Below, piece by piece: positions 35,491 through 48,774 of a stretch of 64,000 bases of DNA (the first letter of the stretch is position 1; each line of letters starts with the position of its first letter). The DNA comes from Trichobilharzia regenti. Its lineage: Eukaryota; Platyhelminthes; Trematoda; Strigeidida; Schistosomatidae. The notes beneath the pieces are model-generated. The model worked only from the letters and a program-made list of their open reading frames with translations, was not told where the DNA came from and searched no databases. The translations under genes and the position numbers were made by a program. The stretch lies in NCBI GenBank assembly GCA_944472135.2, contig OX235270.1, forward strand, positions 117,071,842 to 117,135,841, in the 5' to 3' direction.

Positions 35491-38070
35491 GTGTTTTTCA
35501 GTTCACATGAAGATAGAAAACAGCTTATAAATTTACGCTTTATACAAATATTCAACAGGCAAACAGTGAACGCGTCAACAAGACTGTTGTAAGTTAGAAA
35601 CCCAGTTCCCAATGGTTAAAAGTCACCTTAATCGTGGATAAACACTCTCTTTAAGAGGATGCAAGTATTCCTTCAGCCATATCTATCTAATTTAACGACT
35701 ATGGTTTTTCTCATCTGGGATGAATTAATATATCATAGGTGAATTGTCAGTGCAAGCTTCCGTATACTGCTAAACTTTCTCGGCACCAAATATTACCAAG
35801 ATAAAATGTTATCAATATGTGTATACCTAAACTGCAAATTTATTTATAACAAAAAATTTATTTTACTTCTTTTACTGGTGACAAGCTTTTTATTACGGAA
35901 TTTTTAGGATACCACTTTTTTCAAGTAACTGAATCATTAGCATTTAAGAAACTTGTCGCCCAGGATGATAAAATTTTGCCTCTGATACAATCTGTCAATA
36001 AGTGTATTGGCAGATTGCCAACCCACACCCACTCCCATTGCAATTCAGTCAATTCCCCATAACATGAACATATATATATATCAATTAACTTGAGACTGAA
36101 TTTCGCTAATTTTCAATAAAAATTCCTCATCTTTAAGTTCAGCAAGTTTGTTGGGAAGACACATGAAGTTGTATAGCAAAGCGTCAGAATTTGCCAGTCA
36201 TTCAAATCACTGACTTCCTACCCAGTGAAGAGATGATAACACGCTCTCTTTGTAATTCAACAACCCATAATTCGATTTATTACATAGTCATGAGTGCTCA
36301 TTGATAAACAGTCCTACATCAAAACTACAAACATATGTTTTGGGCTACTTGGTTTCGAATAACTTTAAATGGGTTCTTGACAAAATCTAGCTTCAAGAAA
36401 TATTAGAACTTATTTTGTTTTTGTTCGAAATTCGCATTTTTAACAATCGCTCAAACTTGAACCTGACTGAAATTTATGGGTGCAAATAATTCCGTTCCAC
36501 TGTATGCAAATATTATTCTTTTACTAATAAAAACAAAAATCACGTTTCCTTCTAGTTTAGCTTCACTATTTTAAATATATGTATACATATATATATATAT
36601 TTGTGCATGTGAATGATTCATCTTTATTGATTTCTCAGTCAGAGGAGTCCCGGAACCAACGTATTTTACCAACGAAAAAAAAGTATGTGAAACAAAAAAT
36701 TTACAGCGATAACAGATATCTGCTCTGCACACGACAAATCTGACTTGAAATTCTTTATGTGAAATAAAACAAGGAAAAGTTTACTGACTACTCCAGTCGC
36801 GTAGACAAATTCTCCTAGAAAATCACCTAGTCTGCTGTTTATTAAGCGTCTAGAGGATAATTGTGTCCGACAGAGGATGCTCTCAGCAAGCCACCTCTCT
36901 GCAACTTAGTAAAATTACTTACCCATATAACCCCGATAAGGCATACTGGAAACATCAATCACGGTGTCGTTCTACTGACAAGCGAATTATGTATATAGTC
37001 TGATCTACTGCTACTTGCGATGCTAATTATTAATCCCTTTTCGTGACTGCAAGTAAAATATTCCTCTCTGCATAAAACTCTTGGTGAATAGCTGTCAGGT
37101 AAACATTTTCCTAAAGTTAAAAAAAAAATATTAGTTGACCTTAGAACATCGGTGCTTTTAAATGACTAAAAAAGTACAAATTTTACTCAAACATTTGAAA
37201 TATTATCCGATGGAATATAATACGGACGAGTACTTTTTTAGTCTCTATTCTTGAAAGTTTTCTTCAAGTATAATCGCATTTTAAACAAGTTTATTTGATA
37301 TAACACACAGTGATACATTATTAATGACTGGACGACGTTTCGAGTACAGTTCATTGCTCATTTGCTTTTTTCAGTAAATGCTATTCGATACAGAAAACTG
37401 AAGCATAGCCTAAAGAATATGAACTGCAGTTAGAGGTTTTCTATCTTTTCTAAATTTAAATCAACATATAAATTAAATAACTAACAACATTAATTCAAAT
37501 TGCATATAGTCAGCAAAATCCGTCCTAAAAATTCGTAGTGTAGTCTGTTCACGAGGTAGGTGAAGTAGGATGAAATGCTTTTTGAGACATCAAATTAGTG
37601 GGACATAAAGTGTGATATAGTATCCCATTTTTCCCTCCGAGAAACAAAATTTGACATCTAGACGAAAATCAAAACTATATACATATAAATGTTTATTGTT
37701 CAACGATTTAAATGAAATACTTCCCCTGTCAAATGAACTAATTTCAAAAACAACAAAATACAGATCACAGAGCCACCGGGACTGTCATAAGTTATGCGTG
37801 AATATTCATTGTTTTGAAAATAACTTTTTCTGTTACATCGATACGAATTCTTCGAAATTGCACAAATAGTAGGATAAATGCGTGGAATTTTTTCAACACA
37901 AATATGATTTTTAATTGTTTCCATCACTGAGTTACGTTATTACCGCTCAAATTATATTTGCCCTAGGTAAATAGTCTGATGCTCAAGCCAAACAAAAGTG
38001 TAAGCCGTTTCTTGGCGAGTTGTAGGAAGAGTCATTAAAACTGTACTTTACCAAAACATATGCTCGAAGA
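35491..38070. other. Nothing recognised; TA run near 36576-36600
   Basis: AT-rich intron sequence with a few short microsatellites. Confidence 0.35.
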
Positions 38071-38287
38071 TTTTTTTTTTCCTTCACGTTCCCCAGTGGA
38101 ACACAGGGCTTCAAGCTAGTGGCTTGAAGTTTCTGTAGAAGTGTTAATTTTTACGGGATGGGGTTGCTAGCCTCTTTACCAGCATTATTTCTGGGTTAGC
38201 GAGGTAAAGGAGTGGGTCGGCCGGGGATCGAACCCCGGACCACATGCATGGTAGGCGAACGTCCTAACCGCTGTGACACCGACGCAC
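38071..38287 (-). repeat. tRNA-headed SINE, type B2
   Basis: Starts with T10 (its A-tail) and ends near the A box on the right. Compared with the copy at 54556 it lacks about 15 bases in the region between GCTAGCCTC and TTTACCAGC. Confidence 0.85.
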
Positions 38288-41200
38288 TCGGAGATTAGAC
38301 AGAGTCATAAACGTATTTTCGTTTTCAGTTTTCTGAAATGGAATATAAGGCTTATGCTTGACAATATTTACAGGACTAAAAGCATCCTAAGCACACATGT
38401 CAATACCAGTTATCAAAATGAAAATCATATATAGATATGAATTACTAAAATTTTCAAGCATTTATCACGGGATCTTATATACAGCCTCAGAAATGTCTAC
38501 CCTCCTAACTTGACTTTGTTCAGCAAACGCAATACTAACGAGATTAATGAAAAACAACATGATCAATAACATTTTTTAAGAAATTATCACCGTTTTTTAA
38601 CCCACAAGATTCAGCTGCTGCTTCAGAATCTCTTACTAAGTATTCAGTGAAGTATCTATGTAGTCAGCAGACAAATATGGATTTAGAAGGCGTTTCTTCT
38701 TTACGGTAATCTAGAAAGTCTGCTGACTGCCAAAAGTTCTGACCAGTGTGAGGCAAATAGACTCAGTGACAAAACATTCTGACTGAGAGGCTACAGAGAA
38801 CAATTTACACTGTTGACGGAAAAACAAACTTGAATCCAATGTAGCCTACATGTTTTATCTATGACAGACTCTCAACGTTTACACACTACATGCAAAATCT
38901 GTTCCCAAGTTTACAACCTATCCGCTATTTTAATGTTTAGAACTTTACTACCCTTCATACAGGTGTTTATTTGTTATGACTAACAAGTTAATGACACGTT
39001 AACGCCAAATAATAGCAACAATTGGCTGACAATTAACTTTAAATACTATGTAGGTAACTTTTACTCATGAATTGTAGCTACAGATGATCTTAATGAAGCA
39101 GTACGTAATATAACGAGAGAAAGTTATACTGAACGGAAAATATTATTTCTTCAAATTCCTTCCATGTAACTTCAAAAAATCTAGACAGTAGAATTCCCAC
39201 ACAGAAGGTATTTCCTTTTTTGTTATCTTAACATTTGAAGGGCTCTAAAATCATACAGCCTAAAGGAGAAAACATTAGTCTGTTGGCTATACAATTCATA
39301 CGAATAAATAAAATGTTTTAGCAGAGGGTATGCCATTTTAGTGGTTTTTCTGTGGTCACCATGCACGGTGGCTTGGAAGTCACATAAGTGACTAGACTGT
39401 TTAACAGAAGACGTGCTTTATCTTTTTTTTTATACTTAAAATCATACAAATCTAGACGTTTTTCTGTTATGGTGACAACTAAATTCGTAGATATAATCAG
39501 AGAGTGAAAAAAACAAAACAAATTAAAAGTAATCGTTTTGCAGTTAATTTGTTTTCCCTTATCATCATCAAAGAGAATGTGACGTCATCTAGCCTGATAA
39601 CTTCACAGACTGTGAAATTGAATATTGTACATTACAGTAACGAAAGTCGACTAGATGACTAGGAAATGTCATACTAATTTTATGAATATAAATTAAGGTT
39701 ATGCCACTAAATATTTTGTGTTCCATTAGCATTATCACATTCATTGAAGTTCAATTTATCTTCGTTGTTGAAAAACACTTAAGTTTTCATGCCATTTTTT
39801 AGGCACAGGATATTTTTTTCTCGAATTTTCCCTATTTTGTGACTGTAACATTACAATTTTCCCCTATTATTTCAATTGAAAAATAAAATTTGCTCTCACT
39901 TAGTGTGGATAAACTACCAAGTCGGCCACATTGTAGTTTGAAGAGTTGTATTAACAAGGACCTGTGAGCAATGTTTGTCTTAGTATCTTCGTGTACTACT
40001 GCAGAATTAAAGTTTTTTGCTGTGAACAGAAAACTCCCTTGTGAATTATGTAAGGCGAATGAAAAATCTTAGAAATCAGTTTTCTTAAGACTAACTATCA
40101 TAATATAACTATAAATAGCTTCTGACAAACTTAAAACCTTATCCTTAGGTAGTGAAAGCATCAATGATTGGTTACTAGGGCTTCAAACCGCTTGCTTTAA
40201 AAAAATGTAAGGCAAGATAAATAGAATAAACCTTCATCTCTCTCTGTATATATATATATATATATGCACTATACGTAATTTTTCAGAAATACGAAAAGCA
40301 ATTCTCCTATTTTGAAAACAAAATGTCTACAGTACCGAATGTCTTGCTTATTTAAAAAAAGTCTAACATTATTTCTGTTTTCATGTTTTATTTATGTGTA
40401 TTTGAATGAAGTAACTGGTGAGGAGGAAAAGTATTTCTGGAAAGAGTGGACAAAGGTTTTCACACTGACTGACAGAAATATAGTTGAAAAACAAGGTACA
40501 AAACTATGTGAAAATATCTCTTGTGCATAATGAGTAGGCAAGTCAAGGTGACATAAAACCTAGATAATCGGAGGCTTCGGATAAAAACCTTTCGCCTGCC
40601 GATGAGATGCTTTAATTACTAGGCTACACTTATCAGCTGTTAACCGGGTTTTAGTTATCATTCAAGTTAATCAAGGAAGGAACAACTCTTGAAGAAAAAC
40701 ATGACTGAATTTAGAAAGCTAGTTCATAGTTTATGACTATTCAGTAAGGACAGTGGGTTGTCATTCAAAAGTTTTATCTTATTTTTATTCTAGACAAGTA
40801 GGTAGTTTCGAAAATTTTAGTGAAACAAACGAGGGCTAGAGTCGATAAAGCCCTCCAGCGAGAAATTCGGTTTTTTGTTTAAATGCAGTTTTTCTTTCAT
40901 AATACCTCTTGTCACATACAGTGACCGTGATGACTAGATTATACAGTATACTAACATTTACTGAGACGACTACTCATATCAACCAATAGCATATATTGTA
41001 CTGCATATTTTACTCGCTTTCTTAATACTGTATCAGCTAAGTTGCATAATTTCTTGTTAACATTCTGAACTATACAGTCATAATTTATGTGGAAGTGTCC
41101 GATTAAAAAAAACCTAGAAAAAAGCAATCTGTTTTACCAGTTCATGAAATAACTCATTGTTTGTCTGATTTAAGTGTTGAGGTGAAGGCCAACTGACAGG

Positions 41201-42718
41201 GGACATATATTAGGTGTCAGTATCTAAGGTCTTTGTCCCACTTAAATTCTGACAGTTCCATTAAATATTATGATACATGTATATATCAAATTTTTTTACA
41301 CACCAACCATTTATAGTGGGGAAAGATGGAATGATAAATTGAAGAATGATGACTTGTCTAATTTTCAACGGGAAAGACTAAACAAGCATTCTTATAGTCC
41401 AAAGGAATATGAAACCCCCTACCCCGTCTCTCTGTTTCCATTCCATTAATAAAATCATTACCGCTCACTATTTTTTTTTCAGTCAGTCTTTTCATACTCA
41501 TTAGAATACTGCAGTTAGAAATGATTGTATTATTAATGGGGATGTTAGTCAGGTAACCACTTCATTGGAATCAATTTTCTTCAGGGAATATAATTTTTTA
41601 AATGGTTTATGTCAGACAGTTTCAGTTCATGCAGTAGTATGTATAACCTGGCATCATAGATTTAATTCAGTTTTTGGTTTCGAAAAAAATTCTCTTATAG
41701 TGTTAAGTATACCTGGATTGACAGACAGCTGTTCTACGTGTTTCTTTGATTTCCTTTGAATTTCAAAGCATACAGATGATATAACCACTATGTGAGATAT
41801 CACCTAGTTATTAATGTATCTCTATGGTATTTTTTTAGCACCGCAATTATTTACTTCATTGTGAATTATAATATAGACAGGAGAAACCATTAGTGATAAG
41901 CAATCCAGAATTAATTGCATAAACTAAAACCTTATGAAAAATAACCATTCACTAACTTATTCATAAATGTCTGTGCAAAATAATTAACAAATATGTATGT
42001 CAAGAAGTTTTTGTCTTAAATGATTTAAATTGAACACTAAACATATCTGCATTCTTACTGATGGTTAAAAGACATTAAGTTTGTAAAACTGTATATAAAA
42101 CAATTCTGAATGAAATAATCCAAGCACGCTAAATCTTCTGGATCATCTTATTGATTACACGAAGCACAACACAGACTGATAGATAAGTAGATCAGAAATA
42201 AATAAAAAAAGTGGTTCATTGATTTGAATATGAAATTAGGCCAAAATGCCTAATGTACGATCAGAACAACAAATGTTACCACTTAGTCTGTTTGGAATGA
42301 TACAGAATCAAGAAAATCATGCAAAAAAACAGGTAAAATTAAGATGCTTAGATATTTTTACGTCACTGTTTTAAAGTAGGATATGTGATCTAATTTATTA
42401 AATATGTACAAGTATACACAAAAATTGATCAGGAGATGTAGTCAAGTTTTGCAGATAATATATCAGATATAGTATAAATGAATTTTAAGGATTGTAGACT
42501 ATAATCCAGAAGACCAATGCCTTTCCCTATGAAAGATAATTATAATTGAAGGAATCACGAAAATCTTTTTCCGAACTATAAGACTGTCTATTCTAGAGTG
42601 GTTACGTTGAAGACATCAACTAATTAACCAACAGTGTTACACAGAACTCAGTTTAATAACACTCCATTAGTTTGCATTATGAATAATTGCTCTTAGCATT
42701 CAGAATTCCATACAGTCC
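38288..42718. other. Mostly unassigned intron; one candidate short secreted ORF (see 40287-40530)
   Basis: AT-rich. A TA run lies at 40247-40266. No conserved repeat or domain was recognised in this 4.4 kb. Confidence 0.35.
40287..40530 (+). other. Candidate small secreted-protein exon
   Basis: A frame open from an acceptor-like AATTTTTCAG (ending 40286) contains an ATG at 40339 and a 63-residue product. The first 20 residues (SLTLFLFSCFIYVYL core) look like a signal peptide. The mature part is charged (EEEKYFWKEW) with two cysteines near the end. A possible donor AAG/GTACAA lies at 40495/40496. Schistosomes have many short secreted proteins built from small exons, but there is no sequence match to a known one here. 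It could be chance. Confidence 0.22.
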
Positions 42719-43580
42719 ATAATAATAATTTGCTTTATTCCAAAACAGTACTTGTGATACAGAATGAAATTCTCAGCATTTTTACTACACTACCGCATCC
42801 AGTTAGTATATTGACAATAAATAAAATTCTACATAGATTAAGAGTAATCTCAGTTAGTTTTCACAACAACATATTGGCATGTCGGTAGCAAAGCCAAAAA
42901 TCGAACAGTGTTTGAAGGTGTTAGAAAAGTAGATGCTGGCGTATTTATTGGTGTAACGGTAACAAAAAGGTCTAGATATACAGAGTGTGAAAGAACGAAG
43001 AATGTTTTAAATAGAGTTTGTAAGGAGGAGAGAAACAAAAGAGCACATGACAGAGAGAGAGAAAAGGAAAAGAAAGAAAGAAAATGTTGTACCTATAAAA
43101 GACATGAATTAGAAAGACGAGATTCAGTTGTTCTACTGACTATTTAATAAGTTATAAGTCTCACGACTAATGCTTTCTCTATCGCACAGAATACGAGCTA
43201 AGTAGGGTATGGTTGAGTTTTTATACTTGCTAGTGAGAGCATATAGTTTTTTAAATAGGCTTCTGGTGTTGATTGATGAGATACAAGGGGATAGTTGTGA
43301 ATGAAGAGGGTGGTGTGAGTTAGATAAAATGGATTGAGCCCATTTTTCATATGAGTCCAAGTGCCTGTTAAACAGAACATTAACAAGCTGGTTAAGTGAC
43401 ACGTTGCTTACCCTGCTGACAACCTTTAACATCCTGCGTAATAAGGTGTAGTCTTTCTTCAGTAGTCCTGGAAAAACTAAGGGGGAACAATAGAGAATAA
43501 TAGGCAGGATGCAAGAGTTAACGAATCGTAAGAGTAAGGGTTGGGTTGTTCCAGTATGTCCTAACTTCTTGACCATGAGT
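42719..43580 (-). pseudogene. CR1-like non-LTR LINE, 3' end (reverse transcriptase C-terminus plus 3' UTR)
   Basis: 43576-43133 on - is open for 147 codons: SCILPIILYCSPLVFPGLLK, then RRMLKVVSRV, LFNRHLDSYEKWAQSILS, HPLHSQLSPCISSINTRS and YLARILCDRES. This is the region after the catalytic core in CR1-type LINE proteins. It is followed by about 400 bases of likely 3' untranslated region and ends in TTGGAATAAAGC and ATTATTATGG. The copy is 5'-truncated, and its short frame ends at a natural stop. Confidence 0.78.
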
Positions 43581-46443
43581 GAAGCACGAAATTCCCAGGG
43601 TTTTATTTATTATATTAAATATTTATACATTCTCCATTTAACTTAAAATAAAGTTTGATCACTACACTGATAACAATATTTTTCTGCGATGAATATATTT
43701 GAATTTTGCGATGAACCCTTACAAGTTCACTAGCATAGTTTTACTTTCATTTTTTTGTCCTATAGAGTCCTATTCTCTGTACATAATTTGCTCAAGATAC
43801 TATGTAAGTTACTATGAAACTATGATGCGTGATCATCTTTTTGTGTGCGACTGTATTTCCCTCATTCTGAAGGTATGGAAGTCATTTGTTTATGGAACTT
43901 ATGCTTTCGTTATCGTGACTTGGTAGTTTTACTGTAATAATGTATCAGTTTACCGTGAACATTTATTCCAAGGTATCCTAATATAATTTTAAATTAAGTG
44001 ACAAGGTATTTAATTTAAAGCGTTCTGTTGCCCTTTGTACTTGAGATTTTATGCGCGGAGATTTCCAAGCCAATCTAAGTACCATCTTCAGCATACCACC
44101 TGGGCAAAGTAAACTCGAATGTATTCTTCTTGAATATTCGTAGATATAATTATCCATGGATTGGATGGTGAACGAGCCTCTGACTGGTACCTCTCCTCGT
44201 GATTTGTCTACTGATAGTAACTAAGTAATCTTGATTATTTTTATTTGTCATCTCTCTGCTCACGAAATAGAGCAAACAGAAAAGCAATCTGTATGATGCC
44301 CAGCATGAATCCAAAAATTCCACGTACAGAAATTCAAAGTGGGCAGCAAAAACTCTGAGAATATCCAATATATTGTTTAAAATGTTCAGCAGTTTATTAA
44401 AGTTTTTATTTTTGAAAATATGACTGGTGTTAAGATAAGCTGTTGTGATATTTCACACTTATTTCCTCTTGAACACAACAAGTTTCACTTGTGAGCTAAA
44501 GACTTTGTTTTAGACGATGGTTTAAAATTAACTTTTACCGAAAACAAAGGTAATACAAAGTACAGAGCATGAATAAAATCTCAGATCAAGTGTTAAACTT
44601 AGCACTGAGCATTAAATTCTTCCAGTTCAACAAGGCAGCTCTTTATGAATGCTGTGATGCATTCTGAAAATAAAGTTTCTCTGGAACTCAAAGAAATGAT
44701 TATAAAATAATTTTAGTATCGCTTTATCAGCCGATTAGTAGGTCTCAATTTTTAAGTTCAAGATTTGTCGAATAGTATGTCTTTCTTCCTTGCGGTTATC
44801 CCACGTAGGTGAGTTATACTTAATTTAACTACCAGAGATGTAACCCAATCTAATCTAATTTATCACTCAGTAACATTAGGAGCTGACGAACACTGATGTT
44901 CTATTAGTACTTTACTCACCAATGGTATCAATGCATACATTAATGGCGATATAATTTACGTAATTTCAACCTCCACAGACAGGAATTTTATGTTATTAAC
45001 TTCTGAATTAGTCCGTCTCGTGGTTATCACCATCCATTTTTCATAATTATTTCTGAATTTATATATATATAGATATATATAGACATACTTAAAGTTTACA
45101 TTCGTCCAAAAAGAACTGTCTCTAAGGTATCCAAAGCTATTTAGGAAAATAGAAGTCTCTTCAATCTTAAAAATATTCTTTGAAAGTTCAAAGTAATTGT
45201 CTGGCATACTATTCCCACTTTGGCTTACTGTTTCCATCAACAGTTGTTCTAATGGCTTTAATTTGTTATGTAATGTAAGCAAACTTCTGATTCACAACAG
45301 GAAATAGTTTTTTCGAAAAAAGCAACTTTTTTTTCAACATCTAGAACAATCCCACTCTTACTTTGCTTATACAGTGAAAAGGTTTTGCATTATTTTTTGC
45401 AGATTCTAACATTGTAATGTTGATATTTGTTCTAATATTAGTAAAAAAGAAAAAGTAAACCACCGAAATTTACAACTTGTAAAGTAAAAAACTATCCAGT
45501 ATCAGTGAAATATAATCATTTCAAAGTTGATCTATATTTCATGCTAGCTAAGTTTGCTGTTTGAGAGACGGCGAAGTAATGTGAATTCTTTTATTAAAAT
45601 GTCACTTTAATACTGAGCAGTCTAGTATATATGTATATATCGATGTAAATCATTTAACTGATCGTTTGAGAATTAAAAATCAAAATGACAACAATAAAGT
45701 CAAGTTTTCATTTGTGCCATGAAAACTACTGACACGACCTGACCAATTCACTAAGCTTAGTAGAACTGACAGCAGCTAACAACTCTGTCAATTCAGGACA
45801 GTTGGTTGAACCAATGTATTGACTTAAGAGGAAAAACATCTATACATCGACAGAGCAAATGATTTCAGTGTATATTTTGTAACTTGTTATTTTCAATCCT
45901 CTTGTGTTTACAACAACTGATAACCCACTGAAACCAGTTGAAATGAAATGAAAAGCAGCACTTAATCAGGTGCATACCCAGTTTTATTCGAAACAAAAGT
46001 TATACAGAGTGTTTTCAGTGCAAAAATTCTACTCATTAACATAGGCACTCATCTCGTTGTCAGTGTGTCATAAGTTAAAAATCTGTCAACTAGTACAGTC
46101 GACCTCCAGATATAATCTGTGTCTCAAAGCAAAGTACACGAACATGAACAGCATTACAGTGTTTTTAAATTTTATGCTTTTAGAACTTAAACGATATGCA
46201 TGATATTCGATATTTATTTCCAGTCTGTCTAATCCACTTCGGGCGAAAAAAACTAACAGGGATATGAAAACGGCAGTAGAAAAGTCGTCATGATACGATA
46301 AAAATGTTCACACAAAAAGATAACTACACGTACATTCAGATTCTACTTTGGGATAATAATATTCCATATAGCTATCTTAGTGCAAATAATAAAATTACTT
46401 TAACTTCATACTATGAACCATACATTTTACTTTTTATCTTCCA
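43581..46443. other. Nothing recognised
   Basis: AT-rich. The open frame 44956-45282 (-) includes translated TA repeat and no known domain. Confidence 0.35.
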
Positions 46444-46602
46444 TTATAGTTTGATTCCACACCATATTTTCGAGTATGGAATTTTTAGCGTGTTTTATCT
46501 GTAGCTCAGATTTTGAAGGCCAACCACAGATATCAGGGGTGCGTCGGTAGGGGATCGAACCCTGAACCATGTGCATGGTCGGCGAGAGTCATAACCACCG
46601 AC
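46444..46602 (-). repeat. tRNA-headed SINE, type B1
   Basis: Same order as the copy at 15130. It carries the B-box-like GGTTCGATCCCC (inverse complement near 46551-46562), GGTCCATGTG-type stem-loop remnants and the ATGGTGTGGAATC tail, with a small deletion in the A-box region. Confidence 0.78.
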
Positions 46603-48774
46603 GCATATACTGACATCGGTCGTCATAGTGAGTTAGCAACCTTGTTGACTGACATGCATCACATAAAACTGAACTGTGTGGCATTGTGATGCACAACATT
46701 CAGTCCTTAATCATATATATTATTGACAATAATCATAATGCAATTAGCAGCTTTTGGTAATTGCTCAAAACTAGGCGTCTACAGTTGTTACCCGTGAAAT
46801 AATTAGTTTAACGTTCACACTATAATGTGGATAACATTTCCGTAATATAGACAGAAATTAGCTTTGTTGTTTAAATTTGTTCTTTTCACTGGTTGTGTCC
46901 TACCTTCGTATAACTAAGTCAATTAGGGGAATATAAAAATACCGACATTTGTTTCTTCACTTTAACTTTTTGTGTTCGTTGTGATGTTCAGATCCACGAA
47001 TGACTTAAATTTTCTTCTAAACGATAACAAAACATCCATGTATCAAAATAAAAAATCACGAAATTCTTGTCTTGTTCACAGATAAGACAAAAATTAAAAC
47101 AAATAACAGGCACCACTTCAAATTTCATGTCTTAAAAGCTTCCAACAATAAGTCATGAGAGATTAATATGGAGCTTTTTTTAATAGTAACGTCATTGAAA
47201 GTTAGAAGTTCTTGGACATTTTTAAATCCTAGTTTAGGGAATTTTATCAGTGTACAATCACAACGCAGGAGCTTCAGGTCAATAGAAAGTGAAAGTTATG
47301 ATCTATCTCCACAATAAATTAGAAGGGAAACAATTGGGTATGACATCGATGTGACAAAAACTAAGAAATTTATTTGTTTGTATTGATCCTGAAGTGTTAT
47401 TCAAGTAGCTTCAAGTTCGAGTACAGCAAGGAAAAAGCAAAAGGAAACTAGACAACTGTCTTAACCCATCTTGGAAGCCTTCAGTAATATACACTCACCA
47501 CTCTGCAAGTGATCAGACATAAAGCTGTCATTTTATGTATTGCATACTCTATTAATCAACAAAATCGTCCAAACACGAGGATACACTAATGAATTAGGTA
47601 ATTACAAGCTACCAGAAATGTATGTAGTGCCCAAGTGATAACACGCTACACTTCAAAGTAGATGGTCCCAAATCTAATCTTTTTCTTAGACACTGATGTG
47701 TACTTCTGATGAATCATAAATTATCTGTCTGGTTTCATTGGGTTTTCAAGGGTTCTAAAGCTTTTTTTTATGACGAAATTCATTCTCAGACATTCTCGCC
47801 AGATAGTCTCTTCGTAAAATTGGTTTCATGTTCGCAAGATGAATAATCCCTTGAGAATATGGCATAAAATCTATCACTGATTGGATTAAAAATTTAATTA
47901 AACACCAACAGTTTTGGCAGAAATGATGGGAAGCCCTTTATTCTCTTAACTACTTTTGTGAATAAGAATCATTTCCCTAGATAATAACGATAAATATTTT
48001 CTACTCGAATAAACATAAGGGGAAAATTCCCAGAGTTTAAAGCTTTGTTTTGAATTTCATTAAGCAAACCAAAATGAAAAGATAAAAATCTAATAAAATA
48101 TCCCTGACCCCTTGTAATAAGTCAGACTTTCTCGTTTACATGGTGAACTATGACCTTGATATTAATCATACGTAAATCACTACAATATCAGATAAATATA
48201 TCGTCAAAAGTCGATTTTATGGAGTTTTAAAAGTTAAGCATAGTAAATAATAAGTAAAGTTTCTCATTTTGGATGAATGAATTCAATATTTCTACTGTAT
48301 GCGGTTAGTTTAAAAGGAAACAAAAGTAGTGAATAAAATTGTCTAAACCCAAAGTAATTCCATCTGATGTTTCAACAATGAGAGATATGAGGTTGATATA
48401 TAGATGAAGAAATATTTAAGAAATGTCCCATTGAGGTAGGGAAGATTTCTTAAAATGCATTAACACACACAGGACAACTACTTACTCGAATAGTGACACT
48501 CTTAAAACGCTGAGTGGTTTAACTTCTACTGTAATGATTTTGGTCACTTGAGACTTACTGATGCATATATAATAACTGTCTCAACCTACGACTCTATCTT
48601 CTCTTCTCTCATTTCTACGATTGCTTTGTACATGACCCGTACTCTTAAAAACTTAGCACTGAAGAATCAAAGTGTGACTGAGTAATGTTATAGTGTTTTA
48701 TAACGAGTACATGATAGTCAATCAATACTATAACTTTTTCATACATTTCGTTCCCATGATAAATTTCGATTGAG
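46603..48774. other. Nothing recognised
   Basis: AT-rich intron with no coding or repeat signature. Confidence 0.35.
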
